64,000 nt of DNA, taken from positions 70,250,926 through 70,314,925 of the forward strand of contig CM075942.1 of NCBI GenBank assembly GCA_038030265.1, in the 5' to 3' direction. Positions within the stretch are counted from its first letter, which is position 1, and each line of letters begins with the position of its first letter. Source of the DNA: Corythucha ciliata (taxonomy: Eukaryota > Arthropoda > Insecta > Hemiptera > Tingidae). The position numbers were made by a program, and so were the translations under genes. The notes beneath the pieces were generated by a model. That model worked only from the letters and a program-made list of their open reading frames with translations. It was not told where the DNA came from and did not search any database. Shown here piece after piece: positions 11,701 through 23,700 of the stretch.

Positions 11701-14700
11701 CAATTTCGACTTTTAAACAGTCAATTTCGTCCCCAAAACAATCGCTTTCGTCGCCAAACCTATCAGTGTCGTCCTAAAACTGCCAAGAACGTCCTACAAA
11801 CTGTCAATTTCGTTCAAGAATCATTCAAAACTTTCAAAATTCAATTAAAAATCGCTGCCTGCACCTATTGAGTTGCGGATTCCACCATTCTCGTTTCTTT
11901 TATCACTATTCTCGACTGAGAACGAAAAAAATAAAATAAAAGTAAATTTCATGCAAGATCTCCATTGTTTTTTTCAGTAGCTTAATCAGCTAAATTGATT
12001 TTTTGAAGAGACAAACCCTTGTTTATTGAGTCAAACAACCCACGAAATTGGGTATATTTATAAGGATGCGATGTTCCGTGAATTTCGTTGCTTGAAGATA
12101 CAAAACCTCAAGATTGGTTTTTTGAAGTGTCAAAAACCCGTGAAATCGGTTCAATTCAGAGGCAAACCTCGAAAATGGGGTTTTAAGGAGTCAGACCCGT
12201 GAATGCGGGGTTTAAAATGCCGAACCAGAAAAGCAAAGCCAAATCCTCAAGATTTTTTTTTCAACGGTTAAACGCCACGAAATCGGTTTCGTGGTTTAGC
12301 GATTTTACAATTTTTTTTTTTTTTTTCAGCAGGGGATTAGATCTTTTCTAAGTTTTAGGTGAAAATTAGCGTTTTTCCTCAATATTAGCCGCAAAAATGG
12401 GGGGGGGGGGGAGCTTTTCAAGAATCAGGATTTTTTGGTTCACAATGCGCAATGTATGAGCGATTTTTCTCAGATTAACTCGCGAATGAGAGGGTTTTTC
12501 ACCCATTGGCGAATTGGCGCTCATTGTCCACTTCAGAAGCCGCGAATTGGTGCATATTCAGATTTTGACGCAAATTAAAATTTGTCTCAATTTTAGCCAC
12601 GAATTAACGCTTTTTCTTAATTTTAGTAGCGTCTTAGTAGCGTTTCAACCATGCGAATTAGAGAATTTTCTTAATTTCAGTCACAAATTGGCGTTTGGCG
12701 CAATTTTAGCTGTAAATTGGCGATTTTTCCCATTCCGCGAATTAGCATCTATTCCATTTTTTATACGGGAATGGGCGATTTTCGCAATTTCAATTGTGAG
12801 TTTGCCATTTTTGAACAATTTTAACCTGAAAGCGTATTTTTTAAAAAATTTTTTTGTCAGTAGCATAGCGTGTTTTTTCTATTTTAACCACTGAGTTGGC
12901 CCAAAAGCAACACTTTTGCGTTGATTTTTACAATGCACAGTGAATCGGCGATTTTTTCTTAATTTTAGTACGGAATCGCGAGACCACTCGCGTCTCGGGG
13001 CGCGTATAAGGGGCAGTGGTAGTCCCTTATACTAGCGAACCAATTACTCGAATTTCGCCTAGTAATACATACACCAATTTCGCTGTTTTTGTGTTTTTGT
13101 GGTGAAAACCAAATTTCGCACATTACAATCTCTGCCTCACTAAGCAACCAGCATCACTGATTTCGACCACTAAGACATCACTTTTACTGACATTTCTTCC
13201 TCAAATGTCTTGTATTTCGATCCATAAAACCAATTTTGCGGATTTTTCTCACTAAAAAAACAACACATTTTCGCTTATCGGTTTCACCAAAAATCAATAA
13301 TTCGCGGATGTTTGTTGCTGACAAACCGACTTCGAGGGTCGGCTTAACTTTGAAACCGATTTTGCTGATTTTTCGCGCTAAAATCCCATTTTCGCAGGTA
13401 CGACGCGCAATTTCGTGTGTTTTGGCTAGCAAATCGTGTTTAGCCCGCTGTGCCATCCAGACTGGGAGAGGAAATGCCAGCTCTGTTTACCGTCTCAGGT
13501 CTAAAATTTAAAGTTTAGCTCCACAGTTATCACTTTCCGGGGGAGAAGTTTCAGTTTTTCGACATAAAATTCGAAATAGAAGGCTACAAACAACCCATTT
13601 TCTTGATTAATGTTTTTTGAAAAAAAAAAAAAAAAAAAAAAAAAAGTTCTTTGACGATGCCTTCAGCAAAAGAAGGCGAAAGCTCAGGAAAGTAGAAGAA
13701 GAAAAAAGCCAAAACCCTAAAAACATAACATTACTCAAGTTGTATTGCTTAAAAACTAATAATATTGATAACCCATTTTCTTCATTTTAGCCGTTATAAT
13801 GTCTCAAAAAACCGTGAAATTACGTATTTTTATTTATTATTTCAATTGCGGCCAGCACTGGGCATTGCCTAACCGCGAATATTGGTGCGTTCGATCTGTC
13901 AACTTCAGCCGCAAAAGACCAGTTTTTCCTCAATTTAACCTGTGGATGAACGTAATTTCTCAATTTTAGCCACGACAATTCCATCAATCAACAACAAACG
14001 GTGACAATTTTGCCAATTCGTTTTCCCTCAATTTTAGCAGCAAATTAGTGCTTTTCCATAATTCTGCCTTGAGCAATTTTTTCCCCCTTCAAATTGTAGC
14101 AGTGAAAAGGTCCACATAACCCGCATGTGAGCCAATTTCGTTAATTTTGACTTGGACGTTGCATCGCGAAACCTTGAAATTGGTATTTTCCTCAATTTCA
14201 CCTGCGAACGAACAATTTTCCTTAATTTTAGCCGTGAATATAAGCACTTTTTCAAAAATGTACGCGCTCTTTCTCAATTGTACCCGCAAACTTGCCATAT
14301 ACTACATGTATAAAAACGGTAAATTAGCACTTTTTCGCAATGTTTACCAAGATGTTTGTTTGAGAAACCACGATCTGGCGCCTTCTCTCAATTTTACCTG
14401 CGTGAATAAGCACCATTTCTCAATTTTAGCCGTGAACTGGCGTTTTTTCCCAATTTTAGCCGCAAATGAGTGACTTTTCTCAATTCTACATTGAACGGGC
14501 AATTTATTTTGTCAAATTTAGCTGTGAAAAGAGCTCTATAACCCGTGAATTAGCGCATTTTCTTAATTTCGTCGCGGCCTTTGCATCGTGGAAACTGCAA
14601 ATTGGTATGTTTTCTCAATTTCAACCGCGAATAATGAGATTAATGTCTCACGTTTAACGTGAATCAGCGCTATTACTCAATTTTATCCGTGAATGGGTGT

Positions 14701-17700
14701 TTTTCCTCAGTCTTAGCCACGAAATGTCCTTTTCTGGATGTCATCCGCTAAAATTTTTTCTCAAGACGTGCCCCCCCCCCCCGGCCAACTGTGAACCCGT
14801 GCCTAGCTGGCTGCCCACCCCTTGATCACGGGCTGGCTACGCCCCTGGTCAGGGGGGGGGGGTGGAATTTTACTTAATTACAGAGAAATACTCCTTTACA
14901 GGTTTACAGGCTGATTATTTGAGTACCCATACTGTTTTATTGGTGCTGCCGGTGTTTTTCAGGAGAGGGAATTCCCATCGAGGCATTTCTTTTTGGAAGC
15001 TTAGATTTTTTCCATCATACGGCTCCTCGCAAAATTGACTTGTGTTGGCTCGCAATACAGTATTCCAACCAGAGAACATAAATTCATTCATTTCGAGCTC
15101 TCAATCAACATTTAAAACCACGAATTTAATTATAACACCCGGTACTGTCATTGAAATCAGTAGGAATTCTACTAAGGAGTAGGTACTCTTTTCATTATCA
15201 GACGGCAGCGCCGAATGAAATTCGTAGAAAGTAGCCATCGGTGTCCTACAGTCCTATCTCTTCACGTACCTACATATCTATGGATAACCTAAAAATCCCC
15301 AATCCCATATTTTGAGCTTTTCGGGGGCCCCTGTCTGATAGAGGGCCCGGGGCCGACCCCCCTCCCCAACCGCGCTACCTTGGTACGCTACTTATTGTAT
15401 TAGGAGAAGCGACAGTGATGGAATGAGAAGAGTCTTAGTTTTTATTTTTTTTTTTAGGGAACGCGAATGACAAAAATTATAAAAAATACACACATGTTTT
15501 TTCAAAGTAAACATGATGCGAGTGATCTCCAACACTCCTCCTCACGAGCAGATAGGATAGAGTCCAAGCTGTTTCCGGAATGTGGAGAATTTGTGACCAC
15601 CTAAAGCTTTTGTGAAAATGTCCGCCGTCATGTCTTCCGTTGGACTATAATCGATTTCGACCTCATTCTTTTCCACAACTTCGCGGACAAAGTGTGCTTT
15701 GATGGCGATGTGCTTCGATTTCGAATTCACAATTGGGCTTTTCGTCCAGCTCAGAGCTGCCTGATTGTCGGTCAGAATTTTTATTGGAGTCGGAGGAAGG
15801 CTGAGGTCTCTTCTAAGGTTCCTAAGATGTACGGCTTCCTTTGACGCTTCCGTTAGAGCCATGTATTCGCTCTCCGCGGTAGATTGTGCCACAGACTTTT
15901 GTTTTTTAGATTCCCAGCAGATCGCAGATCCGGCAAATAGGAAACAGTAGCCTGTGTACGAGCGTCCATCGATGCAGTTTCCCCAATTATCATCTGAAAA
16001 ACCGCTTATATTTGTCGCAGCTTTATTTTCAAAAATTAAGCCAGTATTTTTCGTGCCTTTTAAGTATCGCAGAACTCGTTTTGCGGCGTTCCAATGCTCA
16101 CTTTGGTAGCAGGTATTGAATTGCGAGAGATAGCTAACCGAAAAAGCTATGTCTGGTCGAGTAGCGGTCGCGAGGTAGTTGAGAGAGCCAATTAAACTTT
16201 GATATGGTACGTCTATGGGTTGAGATTCTGTTTTTGAAAGTTTTAATTGAGTTTCCATCGGCGTTTTTGTTGCTTTCGAATTTTCCATGTTGAATTTCTT
16301 CAATAGTTTGTCGATATTAGCAGTTTGAACCATCGAAATTGAGCCATCTTTTGAACGTGAAAACTCAATTCCCAGGCAGTATTTGAGTTCGCCGATATCC
16401 CGCATTTCGAATGAAGACATCAATTCTTGTTTCAATTGCTCTATCTGATTCTCGTTGCTTGTTGCTATGATGATGTCGTCGACGTAAACGGCTAGAAGAA
16501 TTTTTTCTCCTTTATTTTTTGATACGTAGAAACAAGGGTCAGCATATGATTGTTGAAACCCGATTTCTTTTAGTCTCGAGTCGAGCTTTTTGTACCATTG
16601 ACGCCCAGCTTGTTTTAGTCCATAGATCGCCTTTTTCAAGTAGCAGACTTTTTCGCTGGATCCTCCTCCTTTCATAAGGTCATCCAACATTTGTTTAGTT
16701 TTTGTGAAGATGGTCGAATCGTCGTTTTGACTTTCCTCGATGAGAATTTCCTGGAGAATTTTTTGTAATTCCGCCGGCTTCTCCATGTAAACTTCTTCAT
16801 CGAGGGTTCCGTTGAGGTATGCTGTGGTGACGTCGAGTTGGCATAAGTGAAGGTTTTGTGCAGCTGCGAGTCCCATGAGTAACCGAAGTGTTTTTAGTTT
16901 GACGACTGGGGAATAGGTTTCAAAGTAGTCGAGTCCGGGGCGTTGTGAAAAACCGCGAGCTACGAGACGGGCTTTTCGCCTGTCTAAAGAACCATCTGAA
17001 TTCAGTTTTTCTTTCAGCAGCATCCGATTGCTGACGGCTGATCTGTTGGCTGGTAGCTTGGTAATCTCCCACGTGGCATTTTTAATGTGGGCTCGTATTT
17101 CACTTTTAATAGCGTCGGTCCACAATTCCTTGTTTTGTTCGGCTTCAAGGCATATTTCGTCGCAGAAGTTTGACATTTCGTAGTCGGTCGTCCAGTTTGG
17201 AAGACGAAGAAGTCGTCCAGATCGACTTCGGGGAACAGTATTTTCGTCAACATCAAGGTTGTCCGCGGACGGGTGTTCTTCGCCCGTTTCGGGAACTTCG
17301 AGATCAGCAGGCTCGTCCCTGTTGTCGCGATTTATGTTTTCAAAATTTTCATTTGTGGCTGGTTCAGCTTGGTAGTTGTCCAGGTGTGATTCATTTTCAA
17401 TTTGTAGTTGTGGTGAGTTTACTTGCTTGGGGGGAATGAAACATTCTACAGACGATTTTGGTTGAGTTCTTGACGAGTTCATAAGATTTTCAAACTTCGG
17501 GAAATTTGGATCGGTTTGACTGGTGTAAAAGGGTGAGATATCACCGAAGACTTTTACGTCACGAGAGATGACTATTTTATTTAGATGAGGGACCCAAATT
17601 CTATATGCTTTTGAGAAGTCGGAGTAACCCATAAAGATTCCTTCTTTTGCGCGAGGGTCGAGTTTCGATTTTGTTTTGGTTTTATCTAGAAAAAATGATT

Positions 17701-20700
17701 TAGCGCCGAAAAGTTTCAAGTGCCGCGCGGATGGGACACGGCCAACCCATAATTCAAAAGGAGTTTTATCACCGATTGATCTCGAGGGGCATCTGTTCAG
17801 TAGATAGTTTGCCGTATTGACTGATTCTGCCCAGAATTTAGGGGGCAGTTTAGCTTCAATTAGAAGGCATCGAGCTTTGTCGAGTAGAGAACGGTTTTTT
17901 CTCTCGGCTAAACCATTTTGTTCAGGCGTATATGGCGCTGATAATCTTCTCTGGATCCCATTCTGTTGGAGGTAGTGGTCAAATGCAGTGTTGCAGTACT
18001 CTCCTCGCCCGTTGTCGCTTTGAAGGTATTTGATTTTCCGTCCAGTAGCTTTTTCGACTTCGTTCCGATATATTTTGAAGACGTTTAGAACTTCATTTTT
18101 AGTCTCGAGGAAGTAAATTTTGCAGTATCGACTATATTCGTCTGTGAATGTGACGAAATATTTATTTCCTCTTGGTGAAGGGGTAGGGAAAGGCCCGACA
18201 ACGTCTGAATGGATTATTTCCAGTAGTTCTACCGTTTTGGGGGATGTTTTTGACGGAAAAGGCAGTTTTGTGAATTTTCCTTTGACGCAAATTTCACAAT
18301 CGCCGAGTTTTTCTTTTGGGTTGAAGTCTAATCCCATAATGATTTCGTGTTTCAAAGCGTTGCGAAGTGCAGCTTCATTTATGTGACCGAGTTTTCGATG
18401 CATCAGATGGATATTTGTCGATGTGAGGTGGCAGGAGTCAGTTTGCGGCTTATTCACGTAGTACAAACCCTTTTCAGACTTTTTTGCTTGAAGGACCTTG
18501 TGTCCTTTCTTATCAACGACGTGGGCTGAGTGTTTTTGGAATATGACGTCGAAACCATGTTCCGTTATTTTGCTGACGGATATTAAATTTGTTGTTAAAT
18601 CCGGAACGTACAGAGTGTTGGTTAAGTTGATTTCGTGTCCAGAATTTTTATTGAGAACAACGAGGCCTTCACCTTCGATGGGGGTAGTATGTTTCTTCGA
18701 AGCAAGTTTGAGGTTTTCTCCAGATTTAGGGTGGAGGGTTGAGAATTTTGACTTGTCCGAGCATAGATGAGAAGTGCAGCCGCTGTCGAAGCACCAAAAC
18801 TGGGAATGATTTTCTGAGGGGTTGGAAGAAAAACATATGTCTGTAGCAAGGAACGTTGAGTTCGTTGTTTGACGATTAATTTTCTTGCTATTATCATGGT
18901 TTCGTGGTCTACGATCTGTTCGTTGACGACAATTTTGAGATAAATGTCCGAGTTTATGGCAGATTGAGCATTTTTCAATGGATTCGAGATGCTTGTTTCT
19001 CGATCTGTTTTGTCGATAGTTTTTTGGCTAATAAATGCTTCTTCTGTAGTTTCTGTGCCTTGTAAGTCGTTTCGACAACGAGCCTGAGTTTCTTCTAGAA
19101 TTTTAATTCGGAGTTCTTGGGGCGAGGGCAATTTGTCTCTGGTTTCGATGGCGATTCGGAAGTTCTCGAAGGTTGTAGGAAGAGAATACAGCATCATGAT
19201 GGCTAAGAGATTGTCGTTTATTTGAATATCCATTTCTAATAGTTTGTCGACTGTATCGAAAAAAGAGTTGAGATGGTCACGAATGTTGTCGCCTTCTTTA
19301 ATTTTTTGTACGACAAGTTTTTTAAGTAGCGTGGCCATTCTGGCTGGTCCAGAGCTTTGATAAGTTCGTTGGAGTGTGTCCCAAACCTCTTTTGACGAGT
19401 TACAATTTTTCACTTGTTTCAGTTCTGAAGGTGATATGACCAGCAAAAGGTCTGATTTCGCATCCATGTCATCGTCGATCCATTTTTCCAGGTCTCGACC
19501 AGGGATTTCCGGCTTTTGGTTTTTGCCACTTACAAAATTCCATGTGCCGGCCTTCCTCAGAAGCGCTTCGGCATGGATCTTCCATGTGTCGTAGTTGTCG
19601 CTCCGGAGTGTCTCAATCCGACAAGTTGTGCCAGTGTTGAAGCCCATAACCTATTGTATTAGGAGAAGCGACAGTGATGGAATGAGAAGAGTTTTAGTTT
19701 TAGTGCATTTCATTAAAAAAATGCACTATTGGTCTCGCCCTGATGGTCGCACATATGGGTTGTGATACTTTTTTTTCACGTTTCAGAACCCCTAGAACAC
19801 GAATCCGAGGTCGGTTCGATTTGCTATATATATATATATATTTATATATTTATATATATATGGCCCCTCGCTTGTTAGCACGATCACGGTCGCAATTTTT
19901 GACTTAGGGCAACCAAATTTGGTCTAAAAATCAATAGCGTGAATATCTCGGACGAGTTCGTGATCCAGATGAATCGGTCCACGGGAACGGTGTGAAAGAG
20001 GGGTTTGAATTAGTTGAAAATTCGCTACCGCACGGCTGTTGCTGCAATTGCCCCCAAAATTGACTCGAGTAATGAGAAATGAACGCGCTTTCGAATGAGA
20101 CCTTTGTGAACCGAATCCGTTGATATGGCAGGGGAGTTCTCGGCGGAGGGGAGCTATTAAATGAACGCTATGCTTTACTGGACCACCCAATTACCAAAAA
20201 ATTTCATTGAGATTGTATTTTGAGCCGTCTCTTTTATTTGATTTGCCTACAGCCTTAATAAATCTTGAGTAAAAAATCCTGAGGTGGGCCAAAAAGGGAG
20301 GAACAAAAAAAATTTAAAAAAAAATTGTCTTGGATTCGAACCCAGGCACTCCGCATTCCGCAATGGTGAAATAGTGACATACCATTTAACCTAATTTAAC
20401 TGATCTGAAAATTAACGTAATCTGAAAAAAGTTTTGTTCCGACAGCAGCCTGTCGGGAAAAGTGCATTTCATTCATGCGACAATCGAGTCGAACCTCATA
20501 AGTTAGAACGATATCAATCAATTATGAATGAAATTTAGGCCGGGATAAATATTTCAATTGCAAATAACTCCTCTAACAAGAGTCCGCCTTCCCATATCGT
20601 ATAGGCGACCAAACCGACTCTGTTTCATTTTTCATTTTCATAATTTTGTTCCCCCTCAGTTGGTGCCAAAAAAGGGGCCTGCGGTAAAAAGAAACACGAT

Positions 20701-23700
20701 TTTATGATTTTGACTTTCTATACCACGGCCTAAATGTCATTCATAATTGATTGATATCGTTCTAACTTATGAGGTTCGACTCGATTGTCGCATGAATGAA
20801 ATGCACTTTTCCCGACAGGCTGCTGTCGGAACAAAACTTTATTTTTTTTTTAGGGAACGCGAATGACAAAAATTATAAAAAATACACACATGTTTTTTCA
20901 AAGTAAACATGATGCGAGTGATCTCCAACACTACTGCGTGGGGTCTGAAGTCCGAGGAAGCAGCTGGACGTACGCGGACCTTTTCGGGTTGCTTGAAGTC
21001 GAGAAAATCTGCTAGACCTGATATCAACGTGAAACGCTCATTTTTTAAAGATTTTACGGGGCTCCTAAGAGCGCTGGTACTAGTGTCCCTTCGTTCGTAC
21101 ACTTGTAGCTCTGGGGGGGGGGGGTCTATTCCCCATATACCCCCCCCCCAGAGCCTTGCCCCTGTTTGGCTCAAATACAGAAAATCTAGTTCACATTGAA
21201 ACTGCTGCATTGAAACTTCTGATTTTTACTTAATCTGACACCACGGTCTGATTACTCCGGAAAAAGATGTTTACGGCTTGAGAACCTATCCGCAGCTCAA
21301 ATAGGGCATGATCCTGTTGGACTGGGTAATTTTGTACACAGCCTCCAACATATGGATCATATTTTATTAAAGTTTTTTGTTGTCCTAATAAAAAATAGTG
21401 TTTCTGTTTCATTCGTTCACGACTCTGCTACCAACAGGTTATGGCGCCCATGTCCAATTAAAAGCGTGATTGTGAACGATTACAGAAGAGTGGCAGTTCA
21501 AAAAAGCTAAGACGTAAAACGAATAAGACGCATGAGAGTTAAAACATAAAACGAAAGATCGAAGAAATGGGTGAGTTCGAGGTCGTCGTAAATAATATTG
21601 AAAAACTTACCGATTCGGCATCGTTTCCTCTTTGGAAATTCGAAATTAACATAATATTTGAGTCGAAGGGTTTAATTAATATCGTCGAGGGAACCGAAAA
21701 CTTACAGGAAGATACGAGTGACCAGACAATAAAAGAATGGAAGCAAAGAGATGCCAAAGCTCGACAAATTATTGTCGGCTCTCTCCATAAAAAACATCGT
21801 TCACACATTCTTTCATGTACGACGTCGTCGGAAATGTACAAAAAGCTCTGTACTATTTTCGAAAGAGACTCGGAGCATCAAAGAACGTCGACGTATGAAA
21901 AATTCTTCGCGTACAAATTTGATAGCAGCAAGGACATGGCTACAAATTTGAGCTCTTTGGAAAATCTACGTTTTCAACTTAATTCTCTCTCCAGAGACAA
22001 AATCGACGATGAAATGTTGACGGCAAAAATAATTTCGTGTCTCCCGTCGAATTATGACTCATTTATTACTTCTTGGAACTCGACGACGAAAATTGAAAAG
22101 ACCTTCCCTAACATGACGTCCCGACTTCTGAGCGAAGAAACTCGGAAAACTGACGCCGATTCCTCAAGCTCCATAGCTTTTTACTCGAAAGAAAAACGAA
22201 ATTTTCGACCACGTAATGATTTTGGCAACTCCAAAAAGCGTCAAAATGACTATTTTCGTAAAAACGACGGCAAATCTCAGTTTCGATGCACAATATGCAA
22301 AAAGAATAACCACGAGCCAAAAGACTGTTATTTCCGTAACAAAAACAATGGTAGAAACCAGGCAGCATTTTTCGCAGAGAGTCAATCAACCACTAAAACC
22401 GGTGATTCTACATGGATCGTCGACAGCGGCGCAAGTGCGCACATGACGAATAATAACAAAGAATTAAAACAACAGCGTCCCACTAACACTAAAATAACCG
22501 TCGCAAAAGGAAGCAGTTTCGTTCGAGCTGTTAGCATGGGAAAATTCGAATTAACCGACTGTAAACTGAATAACGTTCTATACGTACCAGAACTCCCTGC
22601 TAATCTTCTATCGGTGAACGCAATAACCGAAAAAGACGGAAAAGTAGTTTTTCAAAACAATCATGTTGAAATCTACCAAAAGGTGAACTCGTCATCACCG
22701 GAACGAAAAATGCAAATGGTCTCTTCGAAGTTGAAATACCATCTGAATCCGCTAAAGCCTTTATTGCCTCGAGCAGTGACATCGCAGTGGCATGGCATCG
22801 AAAACTAGGACACCTCGGTCCGGAATATATCAAAAAACTCGTAAATTTGTCTAACGGATTAAAATTGACCGAAACAGACATCAAATCGCTTCAAACTTGT
22901 GAAGTATGTCTAAAAGCAAAAGCCTGTCGCAAATCTTTCGGTCAAAACCGTTCTCGAGCAGTAAAACCCCTCGAAATCCTTCATACTGACGTTGTAGGAC
23001 CTATTGAAACGTACTAACACTTGGGACAACAACCGTTATTTCGTCTCTATCATGGATGATAACACGCATTTTGTTGCTACGTTTCTCTTGAAAAGCAAGG
23101 ACGAAGTAAAACAAATTCTTAAAAACTACATCGCTAAAATTGAAAATAAATGGTCGTCGAAAGTTCAGAAAATAAGGATGGACAACGGAGGAGAGTATGT
23201 TTCCCACGATTTCAAACAGTACTGTGATCAAAAGGGGATTGAACTCGACTATACTCCACCTCACACTCCTCAACTGAACTCTCACGCCGAAAGACTAGGA
23301 AGGACTTTAATGGACAAGACCAGAGCTATTCTCTTAGATTCTGGTCTCGAAAAGAAAATGTGGGGTGAATGTCTTCTCACAGCCACTTACCTTCTGAACC
23401 GAAGTACGTCAAAAGCAGTAAATTCAACACCTGCTGAATTATGGTTCGGTAAAAAGCCTGATTTGTCTCATCTACAAATCTTTGGGTCAGCCGCGTACTC
23501 AAAAATATTGACTCATACTGGGAAACTTGATCCCAAAGTAAAGAAATACGTCTTCGTAGGCTATACACCTAACGCTTACAGACTCTGGGATACTGAAAGA
23601 CGAAAAATTGTCGTATCTAGAGACGTCTACTTTAACACTCATGACGAAAAACATCGTCGAAAAACATCTCTAATTAATTATAATTGTTGTCATTTAAAGA

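Larger units (their letters stand above)
15393..20930 (-). mobile_element. Copia-1 LTR retrotransposon with insertion in its 5' LTR
   Basis: Complete Ty1/copia-type element on the minus strand. The 3' LTR (15,393-15,534, 142 bp) ends TGTTGGAGATC on its outer strand. The 5' LTR is split: 19,652-19,701 and about 20,839-20,930. A 5-bp target duplication CTACT flanks the whole unit (15,388-15,392 and 20,931-20,935). The primer-binding site is GGTTATGGGC next to the 5' LTR, complementary to initiator tRNA-Met; a purine tract GAGGAGGAG precedes the 3' LTR. Domain order gag, protease, integrase, reverse transcriptase, RNase H. The two LTRs differ at about one base apart from the insertion, which implies a fairly recent arrival. 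Confidence 0.92.

Noticed and set aside
19015..19035. Programmed -1 frameshift in Copia-1 gag
   Set aside because: The A6 run is not in the codon phase of a classical X-XXY-YYZ site and lies before the zinc knuckle, where a gag-pol shift would not be useful. A simple indel fits better.
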